From: JBBQXV01 sp043785585
Lineage (GTDB): Bacteria > Myxococcota_A > Polyangia > Polyangiales > Polyangiaceae
Assembly (NCBI GenBank): GCA_043785585.1
Contig: JAYVXB010000114.1
Span: 1-7,967, forward strand
Length of the DNA stretch: 7,967 nt
Direction of reading: 5' to 3'
Position numbers and translations under genes: made by a program. Below, piece after piece: positions 1 through 6,282 of the stretch. Within the stretch, counting starts at the first letter, position 1, and every line of letters starts with the position of its first letter. Below the pieces are notes generated by a model. It was not told the origin of the DNA. It ran no database searches and worked only from the letters and a program-made list of their open reading frames with translations.

Positions 1-2
1 AT

Positions 3-923
3 GCGATGGGCATCGACAAGAAGGAGCTCGCGAGCCGCCTCGTCCGCGTCTACTGCCAGATGATCTTCGTCGACGGCATCTACCACGCCGATCCGCACCC
101 CGGGAACATCCTGGTCAACTCCAGCGGCGACTTCGTGCTGCTCGATTTCGGCGCGGTCGCCGAGCTCTCGCAGCCCATGCGCGAGGGAATCCCCGAGTTC
201 CTCGAGGGCGTGATCCGGCGCGACACCGACCGCCTCATCAAGGCGCTCCGCAAGATGGGCTTCCTCTCGCGCACCAGCGACGAGGCGGTGAGCGAGAAGA
301 TCATCGAGTACTTCCACCAGAAGTTCCAGGAGGAGGTGAAGCTCGAGTCCTTCAACCTCAAGGACGTGAAGATCGATCCGCAGAAGGGCTTCGAGAACCT
401 CCTCGACCTTCGCAAGATGAACATCGGTCTGCGCGAGCTCTCCGGCGCGTTTCACATTCCGAAAGACTGGGTGCTCCTCGAGCGGACGCTGCTCCTTCTC
501 TACGGATGCTGCTCGCTCCTCGATCCCGAATTGAATCCGCTCGGGATCGTCCAGCCGTACCTGCGCGACTTCGTGCTCGGCAACCGCGACTGGACGCAGA
601 TCGCGATGGAGGCGGTGCGCGACGCGGCGATGAGCGGGGTGACGTTGCCGAACGAGATGCACAAGTACCTCGCGAAGGCGACGCGCGGACAAATGGAAGT
701 GCGCGTGCGCGGCGTGCAAGAGGGCGCGGCCACGGTGTACTCGGCGGCGCGTCAGCTCATCTACACGGCGATCGGGATCTTCGCGTCGTACGAGGCGGTC
801 CAGCTCTACCTCGCGGGCCAACACAAGCTGTGGCGCATCTTCGCGGGCGTCGCGATCGGCGCGGGGGTTCTCCTCATCGCGTCGTCGCTCTTCGGAAGAC
901 CGAAGCGCGGCGGATGGAGTTGA
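3..923 (+). CDS. ABC1/UbiB-family atypical protein kinase, C-terminal part (5' end outside window)
   Basis: This is the 3' part of an ABC1 (AarF/UbiB/ADCK) kinase-like gene. The reading frame is open to the left edge, so the ATG at base 6 is probably internal. Counting from that Met, HADPHPGN lies at residues 27-34 (catalytic-loop signature of ABC1 kinases) and DFG at 47-49 (metal binding), so the active-site half is intact. The N-terminal KxGQ motif and the nucleotide-binding Lys would lie before the window. After a mostly helical region, the C-terminus has two hydrophobic stretches, about residues 250-270 and 279-296, likely a membrane hairpin as in UbiB, followed by a basic tail. Known members support ubiquinone or other isoprenoid-lipid metabolism through ATPase or kinase-like activity. 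Bacteria often carry several paralogues, so UbiB itself is not assured. The stop overlaps the next gene's start (TGATG), which suggests translational coupling. Confidence 0.92.
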   Translation, partial: AMGIDKKELASRLVRVYCQMIFVDGIYHADPHPGNILVNSSGDFVLLDFGAVAELSQPMREGIPEFLEGVIRRDTDRLIKALRKMGFLSRTSDEAVSEKIIEYFHQKFQEEVKLESFNLKDVKIDPQKGFENLLDLRKMNIGLRELSGAFHIPKDWVLLERTLLLLYGCCSLLDPELNPLGIVQPYLRDFVLGNRDWTQIAMEAVRDAAMSGVTLPNEMHKYLAKATRGQMEVRVRGVQEGAATVYSAARQLIYTAIGIFASYEAVQLYLAGQHKLWRIFAGVAIGAGVLLIASSLFGRPKRGGWS

Positions 924-1567
924 TGGTGTACACGCCGAAGCTCTTCACTTGCGACGATCTTCCGACGCTCCACGCGCTCGTTCGCGCGCACTCGTTCGGA
1001 ACGCTGATCGTCGCGACGCCCGACGGAACGACCGAGATCACCCACCTTCCGTTCGTCCTCGATGCGAACGCTGGGCCGCTCGGGACGCTGCGTGCGCACG
1101 TCGCGCGCGCGAACCCCATCGCGAAGGCCGCGGCGGCGGGAGCCAAGATGACCGTCGTCTTCGTCGGACCGCACACGTACATCTCGCCGACTTGGTACGC
1201 GACGCCGACCGAGCACGTCCCGACCTGGAACTACGCCGCGGTGCACGCGTACGGCAAGGCCGCGGGAGCGATGACGTCAGCGGAGCTGCTCACGCTGCTC
1301 GAAGACTTGACCGCGTCCTTCGAAGAGACGGACGCGTCGGCGTGGTCGCCGGCGGCGCTCGATTCGGCGTTCCTCGAGAATCTCTTGGAGCAAATCGTCG
1401 GCTTCGCGATCCCGATCGAACGGATCGACGGCAAGACGAAGCTCAGTCAGAACCGGAGCCCGATCGACCACGCGCGCGTGATGGCGCGGCTCGACGCGCG
1501 ACGCACGGTCGATGATCGCGAGATGGTCGCGATGATGGAGCGTGATCCGAGGCGTCCAACGGAGTGA
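923..1567 (+). CDS. PaiB-family FMN-binding split-barrel protein (annotated as negative transcriptional regulator)
   Basis: The 214-residue product matches the PaiB family in length (about 205-215) and motifs: MVYTPK at the N-terminus, SFGTL at 24-28, GPHTYISPTWY at 82-92, VPTWNYAAVHAYG at 99-111, and KTKLSQNR at 171-178. The fold is a flavin-reductase-like split barrel that binds FMN. Bacillus PaiB was described as a repressor of sporulation and protease genes, but no helix-turn-helix is apparent here, so a flavin-dependent enzymatic role is equally possible. Start choice: ATG 923 overlaps the upstream TGA and gives the family's usual N-terminus. An in-frame ATG at 914 would add MEL. GGAG at 916-919 lies only 3 bases before ATG 923 but 6 before a GTG at 926, so the exact start is uncertain. 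The overlap suggests co-translation with the ABC1 kinase gene. The cytoplasm is the expected location; no signal peptide is visible. Confidence 0.9.
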   Translation: MVYTPKLFTCDDLPTLHALVRAHSFGTLIVATPDGTTEITHLPFVLDANAGPLGTLRAHVARANPIAKAAAAGAKMTVVFVGPHTYISPTWYATPTEHVPTWNYAAVHAYGKAAGAMTSAELLTLLEDLTASFEETDASAWSPAALDSAFLENLLEQIVGFAIPIERIDGKTKLSQNRSPIDHARVMARLDARRTVDDREMVAMMERDPRRPTE

Positions 1568-1637
1568 CGCGAGCGCATCGTGGGGCCGTCGCGTAAGTGA
1601 CGCAGTTGTCAACGGTCGGAGGGGCGGATCTTGCGAC

Positions 1638-1670
1638 GACGAGTCGCTGTCGATCTTTGGACGATTCGTC
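1638..1670. repeat. Imperfect inverted repeat (9-bp arms, 15-base loop)
   Basis: GACGAGTCG at 1638-1646 pairs with CGATTCGTC at 1662-1670 over nine positions, with one G-U pair in RNA. The loop is 15 bases and no T-run follows. It could be a weak or Rho-dependent transcription end for the PaiB transcript, or a binding site for a regulator of the downstream GGDEF gene. Chance is possible in GC-rich DNA. Confidence 0.35.
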
Positions 1671-1681
1671 TCAAGGTTGCG

Positions 1682-1709
1682 TCGACCGGCGTCGTTGCGG
1701 GGGTACACT
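1682..1709 (+). promoter_or_regulatory. Candidate sigma70-type promoter for the FHA-GGDEF gene
   Basis: TACACT at 1704-1709 resembles a -10 box, with TCGACC at 1682-1687 as a weak -35 at 16-base spacing. Transcription would begin near 1716, giving a leader of about 26 bases that still includes the AAGGGGGG ribosome site before ATG 1742. The -35 match is poor, so confidence is low. Confidence 0.3.
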
Positions 1710-1727
1710 CGAGGAGAAGCGATCATG

Positions 1728-1735
1728 AAGGGGGG
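1728..1735 (+). promoter_or_regulatory. Ribosome binding site that decides the FHA-GGDEF start
   Basis: AAGGGGGG lies six bases upstream of ATG 1742. This supports the 355-residue product rather than the longer open frame that reaches back to TTG 1631. A second site-like GAGGAG (1711-1716) sits eight bases before an out-of-frame ATG at 1725. Confidence 0.6.
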
Positions 1736-1741
1736 CCTTGC

Positions 1742-2809
1742 ATGTCGCACGCGCGATCAGAGTGGGTGCAGGACCGCATTCGGGGCGCAATCCCGGACGG
1801 CGGCGTGCAGTCGATGGATTCGGATCCGACGCTCGTTTCGGCGCGCGACATCGCGGCCGAGACCGGCCAGCGCGCGACGCTTCCGAACGAGTCACGCGGC
1901 GACTCCGCCGTCGACGAGTACACACGCCACGACACGCCGCTCATCCCGGCACCTCCGATCGCCGCGAGGGGTACGGCGTGCGCGACGTTGACGATCATGT
2001 CGGGGCTCGACGCGGGGCGCGTCGTGTCGATCCGCGGCGACGTGCTCGTCATTGGGCGATCGCCGGACGTGGACTTGTGCATCGACGATCCGGGCATCAG
2101 CCGCCGCCACGCGCGGATCGCGCGCACGAGGGACGGCGGCTTCTATGTCGAGGACCTTGGCTCGACGAACGGCACGATGGTCGGCGGCGAGCGCGTCGGC
2201 GTCGCGCGGATCGATTCGGGCGACTACCTCCAAATCGGTGCGACTCTCCTCCTTCGGTTCGCGTTCACGGACAGCGACGACGTGGCTCTTCGCCAGCAGA
2301 TCTACGAGTCGTCGATCCGCGATCCGCTGACGCGCGCGTACAATCGCAAGTACCTCGCAGATCGATCGATGACCGAGATCGCGCACGCGAGGCGATCGGG
2401 AGAGCCGCTCGCGCTCCTCATGCTCGACGTCGATCGCTTCAAGGAGTTCAACGATCGGTACGGACACCTCGCCGGCGACCGCGTGGTCTGCTTCGTCGCG
2501 GCGCAGATGCAGCGGATGATCCGCGTCGAGGACACGCTCGCGCGTTATGGCGGCGAAGAGTTCGTCGTCCTCGCGCGCGGGACGCCGCACGACGAAGCGG
2601 CGCTGCTCGCCGAGCGGTTGCGCCGGGCGATCGAGTCGCTCTGTTTTTCCGCGGGCGGCCACTCGCTGACCGTGACCGTGAGCATCGGCGTCGCGTCGTT
2701 CAGCGAGATCGGACCTTGCGACGAACCCGGGGCGCTCATCGCGCTCGCGGACGAACGCCTCTACTGCGCGAAGCTCCGCGGGAGGAACCTGGTCTGCGCG
2801 CGCACGTGA
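1742..2809 (+). CDS. FHA-GGDEF diguanylate cyclase
   Basis: The 355-residue protein likely makes cyclic di-GMP from two GTP in the cytoplasm. Residues 1-78 are a polar, probably disordered leader. An FHA domain follows (about 81-175) with GRS at 105-107, SRRH at 120-123 and STNG at 141-144, the residues that bind phosphothreonine peptides. The GGDEF domain (about 190-352) carries the Mg/GTP-binding stretch LDVDRFKEFND (228-238), GHLAGD (241-246) and an intact GGEEF active site (270-274). R261 and D264 form an RxxD inhibitory site five residues before GGEEF, the PleD arrangement, so product feedback inhibition is expected. There is no membrane segment or receiver domain: control probably comes through Ser/Thr kinase signalling to the FHA domain. 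The gene has its own likely promoter and is followed after 55 bases by the CBS gene, with no terminator seen between. Confidence 0.95.
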   Translation: MSHARSEWVQDRIRGAIPDGGVQSMDSDPTLVSARDIAAETGQRATLPNESRGDSAVDEYTRHDTPLIPAPPIAARGTACATLTIMSGLDAGRVVSIRGDVLVIGRSPDVDLCIDDPGISRRHARIARTRDGGFYVEDLGSTNGTMVGGERVGVARIDSGDYLQIGATLLLRFAFTDSDDVALRQQIYESSIRDPLTRAYNRKYLADRSMTEIAHARRSGEPLALLMLDVDRFKEFNDRYGHLAGDRVVCFVAAQMQRMIRVEDTLARYGGEEFVVLARGTPHDEAALLAERLRRAIESLCFSAGGHSLTVTVSIGVASFSEIGPCDEPGALIALADERLYCAKLRGRNLVCART

Positions 2810-2851
2810 CGAATACCGGAAGCCGCTTCGAAGGACGCACGATCACGACGA

Positions 2852-2858
2852 AAGGGAG
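2852..2858 (+). promoter_or_regulatory. Ribosome binding site of the CBS gene
   Basis: AAGGGAG lies six bases before ATG 2865. It is a strong match and sets the start. The 55-base gap before it shows no clear hairpin terminator (only GAAG/CTTC with a three-base loop) and no convincing promoter, so co-transcription with the GGDEF gene is plausible. Confidence 0.65.
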
Positions 2859-2864
2859 AACGCC

Positions 2865-3305
2865 ATGCACACGCTCCGAGCCGTTCTGGAGACGAAATCG
2901 AAGACGATCTACGCGACGACACCCGTGACCACGGTACTCGAGGCCGTCGACGAGATGTGCCGAGCACGCGTCGGCGCGCTCCTCGTGCGAAGCGGCGAGA
3001 CTCCCGTCGGCATACTCTCCGAGCGCGATCTGCTCACGCGCATCGTCCTCGCTCGTCGCGATCCGGCGACGACGCGCGTTGCCGACATCATGACGAGCGA
3101 CGTCGTGTGCATCGGGTGCGACGAGTCGCCCGAGCACGCGATGGCCGTGATGACGGAGCGTCGATGCCGGCACCTGCCGGTCGTTCTCGACGGACGCGTG
3201 ATCGGGATCGTGTCGATCGGCGATCTCGTGCGCTGGGTCAGCCGCAACCAAGCGTACGAGATCAGGATGCTCGATGAGTACCTCGCAGGGAAATACCCAG
3301 GCTGA
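2865..3305 (+). CDS. Tandem CBS-domain protein (Bateman module)
   Basis: The 146-residue protein is almost entirely two CBS domains: about residues 5-60, ending in GILSERDLL (49-57), and 72-130, with CRHLPVV (101-107) and GIVSIGDLV (114-122). Asp55 and Asp120 occupy the position that usually contacts the ribose of bound adenosine ligands. Such pairs fold as a Bateman module and often sense AMP, ADP, ATP or S-adenosylmethionine; the ligand here is unknown. There is no catalytic or DNA-binding domain and no membrane helix, so it probably acts on a partner protein. The last 32 bases overlap the start of the hybrid histidine kinase gene, which makes that kinase a good candidate partner. The short tail (YEIRMLDEYLAGKYPG) is of a kind common in stand-alone CBS proteins. 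Confidence 0.93.
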   Translation: MHTLRAVLETKSKTIYATTPVTTVLEAVDEMCRARVGALLVRSGETPVGILSERDLLTRIVLARRDPATTRVADIMTSDVVCIGCDESPEHAMAVMTERRCRHLPVVLDGRVIGIVSIGDLVRWVSRNQAYEIRMLDEYLAGKYPG

Positions 3306-5367
3306 CGCCGAGGGCCACGTCGGCAGCAAGAGGTCGATCGTCTCGCGTCGAACCAACGAGACGAGCACGACCAATGACGATACCTTCGTGCTTGCGCTCC
3401 GGGGGGGGCGTCCGATGGATGGACATGCACTGCGCACGATTTTGGGTTGTGTCGATGACGGCGTCGTAGGCGTCGACTCGGCGGGAGGACTACTCTTCGC
3501 GAGCGCCGCCGCGGAGCGGTTGCTCGGGCCGGGCTCGCTCGCGGAGCGACTGACGCAAGCGCGCGACGTGTTTCACGCCGACGGCGTGACCGCGTTCGCG
3601 CCGAGCGATCTCCCGCTGGTGCGAGCGCTTCGCGGCGAGGCGACCGATGGCGTCGCTCTCGTGGTGCGCGCGCGCGAGAGCGAGCTGGTCCGTCTCGAGA
3701 TGTCGGGGCGACCGCTCGCGGACGGCGGCGCGGCCGTCGTCTTTCGCGACGTCGGCGCACGCTTACGTGCCGAGCAAGAGTTGGTGCGCACGAAGGCGTT
3801 CCTCGATTCGATCGTCGAGAACATCCCGACGATGATCTTCGTGAAGGACGCCGAGCAGCTACGCTTCGAGCTCTTCAATCGCGCCGGCGAGGACCTGCTC
3901 GGGTGGCCGCGCTCGAAGCTCGTGGGCAAGACGGACTTCGATCTGTTTCCGCAAGAGCAGGCGCAGTCGTTTCAGAAGCGCGATAGGGAGACGCTCGAAT
4001 CGCGCGGCGTCATCGACATCTCGGAGGAGCCGATCACGACCGAGAAAGGCGAGCGGTGGCTCCACACACGGAAGATCACGATCACCGACGACACGGGAAA
4101 GCCGAAGTACCTCCTCGGCATCTCGCTCGACATCACCGATCGAAAGCGGGCGGAGGCGGACCTGCGCGTCGCGCACGACGAGCTCGAGGCGCGCGTCGCC
4201 GAGCGCACGGAGGCGCTGCGAGTCGGCGAGGAGCAGCTGCGTCAGTCGCAGAAGATGGAGGCGATTGGTCGGCTCGCGGGCGGCATCGCGCACGACTTCA
4301 ACAACATGCTCACGGTCATCCTGACGCAGTCGACGCTCCTGGTCCGCCGCACGCAGCTGGACGATCGCACGCGCGGTCCGCTCACCGAAATCACCCACGC
4401 CGCGAATCGCGCCGCGACGCTCACGCGGCAGCTCCTCGCGTTCAGCCGGCAGCAGGTGCTGCAGCCACGCACGCTCGATCTCAACGTGATCGTCCGTGAG
4501 ATGGAACACATGCTGCGCAGCCTCGTTGGCGAGTCCATCGCGTTGGAGACGAGCCTCCAGCCCGGGCTCGGCTTCGTGTTCGCCGACCCTGGTCAGATGG
4601 AGCAGGTGATCTTGAACCTCGTCGTCAACGCGCGCGATGCGATGCCGCGAGGCGGGCAGCTCGTCATCGCGACGTGCGACGTGGTCATCGAGCCGGGGAC
4701 GCCGTCGATCGGCGCGCTCCAGCCGGGCGCATACGAGTTGCTGACGGTGACCGACACGGGGATCGGCATGAGCGCCGACACGCAGGCGCGCATCTTCGAG
4801 CCGTTCTTCACGACGAAGGAGCGCGGGCACGGCACGGGTCTGGGCCTCGCGACCGCGTACGGCATCGTGCGGCAGACGGACGGCGACGTTCACGTATCGA
4901 GCGAGCCGGGGAAGGGGACGTCGTTCCGCATCTACGTTCCGCGCGCGGCGCCCGAGAGCGCTCCATCGCTGCGTCCGTCCGGCGCGCACGCGATCGGCGG
5001 ACCGGAGACGCTGCTTCTCGTCGAGGACGAGCCGCTCGTTCGCGAAGCCGCGCGCACTGTGCTCGCGGGAGCGGGATTCACCGTGCTCCTCGCGCGCGAC
5101 GGGGCGGACGCGCTTCGGATCTGCCGCGATCATCCGACGACGATCCACGCACTCGTGACGGACGTCGTGATGCCGGGGATGAGCGGGCCGCGCCTCGCGG
5201 AGCGCGCGGCGGTCATGCGGCCGGAGATGCGCGTCCTCTTCGTGTCGGGCTACACCGATGACGCCGTCGTGCGCCACGGCGCGGGCGAGTCGGTCGCCTT
5301 TCTCAACAAGCCGTTCCTACCGGACGCGCTCGTGCGGAAGCTTCGCGAGGTGCTCGACGGCGCGTAG
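3274..5367 (+). CDS. Soluble hybrid sensor histidine kinase (PAS-PAS-HisKA-HATPase-REC)
   Basis: The 697-residue cytoplasmic kinase has no membrane helix. After a low-complexity leader (1-47) come a divergent PAS domain (about 48-163), a clearer PAS domain (about 172-290, ending SLDITDRKRAE), a short coiled coil (about 291-325), and a HisKA domain with GGIAHDFNN, His340 being the phosphoryl site. The ATPase domain has N448/N452 (N box), DTGIGM (494-499), FEPFFTT (508-514) and GTGLGL (520-525). A C-terminal receiver (about 578-695) has E584/D585, phospho-acceptor D630, S658 and K679, all intact. The ligand of the PAS domains is not evident. Start: ATG 3274 has AGGA at 3264-3267, six bases away, and lies inside the CBS gene, implying coupling. 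ATG 3415 (residue 48), just after a run of eight Gs, would give a 650-residue form keeping every domain. No separate response regulator is seen nearby. Confidence 0.93.
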   Translation: MSTSQGNTQADAEGHVGSKRSIVSRRTNETSTTNDDTFVLALRGGRPMDGHALRTILGCVDDGVVGVDSAGGLLFASAAAERLLGPGSLAERLTQARDVFHADGVTAFAPSDLPLVRALRGEATDGVALVVRARESELVRLEMSGRPLADGGAAVVFRDVGARLRAEQELVRTKAFLDSIVENIPTMIFVKDAEQLRFELFNRAGEDLLGWPRSKLVGKTDFDLFPQEQAQSFQKRDRETLESRGVIDISEEPITTEKGERWLHTRKITITDDTGKPKYLLGISLDITDRKRAEADLRVAHDELEARVAERTEALRVGEEQLRQSQKMEAIGRLAGGIAHDFNNMLTVILTQSTLLVRRTQLDDRTRGPLTEITHAANRAATLTRQLLAFSRQQVLQPRTLDLNVIVREMEHMLRSLVGESIALETSLQPGLGFVFADPGQMEQVILNLVVNARDAMPRGGQLVIATCDVVIEPGTPSIGALQPGAYELLTVTDTGIGMSADTQARIFEPFFTTKERGHGTGLGLATAYGIVRQTDGDVHVSSEPGKGTSFRIYVPRAAPESAPSLRPSGAHAIGGPETLLLVEDEPLVREAARTVLAGAGFTVLLARDGADALRICRDHPTTIHALVTDVVMPGMSGPRLAERAAVMRPEMRVLFVSGYTDDAVVRHGAGESVAFLNKPFLPDALVRKLREVLDGA
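3401..3408 (+). repeat. G8 homopolymer inside the hybrid kinase 5' region
   Basis: Eight consecutive Gs encode part of LRGGRP (about residues 42-47). They lie between the two candidate starts, ATG 3274 and ATG 3415. A slip of one base here would break the long form but leave translation from 3415 intact. The run could also help as a purine-rich ribosome site for ATG 3415. Confidence 0.6.
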
Positions 5368-5369
5368 AG

Positions 5370-6230
5370 TCATCGTGAGCCTCTCTCCACGGCATCCTTT
5401 GCGATGACGCCGACGTCGTCGTGCTCGCGGCCCTTCGCGATCGAATCGTCGATGCGCGCCAGGATCGCCGGCAGCATCGACAAGTGGGCGCCCGCCGCGG
5501 CCTCGATCATCAGTCGCACGTCCTTCCGCGCCATCACGAGCTCGAACGACGCCGCGAAGTCGGCGTTCGCCATGCGCTTGCCGCGCACGTCGATCGTCAT
5601 GCCTGGCTTGAAGCGCGCGAAGAGGGCGTGTGCGTCGGACGCGGAGATGCCGAGCGACGCCGCCATCTCGTAGACGTCGGTGAGGCCGCCGATGATGACG
5701 AGGATCATCGCGTTGCCGAAGAGTTTGTACGCGGCGGCGAGATCGACGCGCTCGCCGACGAACCAGAGATTCCCGGTCAGCTTCGCGAGCGACGACTCGA
5801 CGCGCTCGAAGCGTGCGCGCGGGCCTGCGCAGAGCATGACGCCGCCGCCGTCGCGGCAGTTCTGCGGAGCCATGAAGACGGGTGCGTGGAGGAATTCGAT
5901 GCCGAGCGCGTCGCACTTCGCGAAGCGCGCCACGGTGCCGGCCGGCGACACCGTGCTGTGATCGACGACGATCGCTCGCGCGGCGAGACCATGAACCATC
6001 GCGTCGAGGAGCGCGTCGACCGCCGCGTCGTCGCTGACCACGATGTGGACGCGCTCCGCGTCGCGCACGCAGTCGGCCGGCGTGTCGGCGACTCGAGCGC
6101 CGAAGTTGGCGAGCGGCTCGGCACGCGCGCGCGTGCGGTTGTAGACGCTCACCTCGTCGCCGCGGCGAATCATCGCCTCGACCAACGCCGCACCCATCAG
6201 GCCCGTTCCGAGCAGCGCAACCTTCGCCAT
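5370..6230 (-). CDS. NAD(P)-dependent oxidoreductase of the 6PGDH/beta-hydroxyacid dehydrogenase superfamily
   Basis: The 286-residue product is the usual length for this family. It has an N-terminal Rossmann fold with GTGLMG at 8-13 and NRT at 31-33; Arg at that position often means NADPH preference. DHSTVSPAGT (90-99) is the family's conserved loop. K169 within AAYKLFGN is the expected catalytic lysine, with N173 four residues on, and K236-D237 match the C-terminal all-helical domain. The substrate-binding motif, normally DAPVSGG, reads HAPVFMA (115-121), so the substrate probably differs from 3-hydroxyisobutyrate or glyoxylate. The enzyme should be cytosolic. Its stop is two bases from the kinase stop on the other strand. 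Upstream of ATG 6230 there is only a weak AAGAAAG site, partly inside a small hairpin. It diverges from the permease gene. Confidence 0.9.
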   Translation of the reverse strand: MAKVALLGTGLMGAALVEAMIRRGDEVSVYNRTRARAEPLANFGARVADTPADCVRDAERVHIVVSDDAAVDALLDAMVHGLAARAIVVDHSTVSPAGTVARFAKCDALGIEFLHAPVFMAPQNCRDGGGVMLCAGPRARFERVESSLAKLTGNLWFVGERVDLAAAYKLFGNAMILVIIGGLTDVYEMAASLGISASDAHALFARFKPGMTIDVRGKRMANADFAASFELVMARKDVRLMIEAAAGAHLSMLPAILARIDDSIAKGREHDDVGVIAKDAVERGSR

Positions 6231-6282
6231 CGCGCTTTCTTAGCGCATCCCGCTTCGGATCTGAGGTATTCCGGGGCACCCC
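6231..6282. promoter_or_regulatory. Divergent intergenic region between oxidoreductase and permease genes
   Basis: These 52 bases must hold at least part of the control signals for two divergent genes. A perfect inverted repeat GCGCT-TTCTT-AGCGC spans 6232-6246, next to the oxidoreductase start. A TGAGGT stretch (6262-6267) resembles a ribosome site for the permease but is 15 bases from its ATG, while GGGG (6273-6276) is six bases away. No convincing -35/-10 pair was found on either strand. Confidence 0.4.
6232..6246 (-). repeat. Short perfect hairpin overlapping the oxidoreductase ribosome site
   Basis: On the - strand the transcript reads GCGCU, loop AAGAA, AGCGC, then one G and the AUG at 6230. 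The only purine-rich ribosome-site candidate lies in the loop and 3' arm. The stem is five base pairs, four of them G-C, so its effect on translation may be modest. Confidence 0.4.

Larger units (their letters stand above)
1568..1741. other. Intergenic region between the PaiB-like gene and the FHA-GGDEF gene
   Basis: This 174-base gap is the longest non-coding stretch in the window. The GGDEF reading frame stays open through it back to a TTG at 1631, but no ribosome site supports that start. The gap contains an imperfect inverted repeat (1638-1670), a candidate promoter (1682-1709), and two purine-rich ribosome-site-like stretches (1711-1716 and 1728-1735). No T-tract terminator is visible after the PaiB stop. 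Confidence 0.6.

Noticed and set aside
506..913. N-terminal extension of the PaiB-like frame back to base 506
   Set aside because: The extension overlaps the conserved C-terminal part of the ABC1 kinase gene, is Arg-rich, and PaiB proteins begin with M-x-Y-x-P-K, which lies at 923.
1567..1594. ACGCGA/TCGCGT inverted repeat right after the PaiB stop as a terminator
   Set aside because: The stem is only six base pairs with a 16-base loop and no T-tract; CG-rich short repeats are common by chance here.
1738..2928. 396-codon + strand frame overlapping the FHA-GGDEF gene
   Set aside because: It is Arg-rich nonsense in a shifted frame, while the competing frame has complete FHA and GGDEF domains and a good ribosome site.
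3859..5277. 472-codon open frame antisense to the hybrid kinase
   Set aside because: It is fully covered by a kinase gene with all domain motifs intact. The predicted product is Arg/Glu/Leu-rich low complexity with no family resemblance.
6273..6282. GGGGCACCCC palindrome before the permease start as a hairpin or operator
   Set aside because: Four-base arms with a two-base centre cannot form a stable hairpin, and no second copy was seen.
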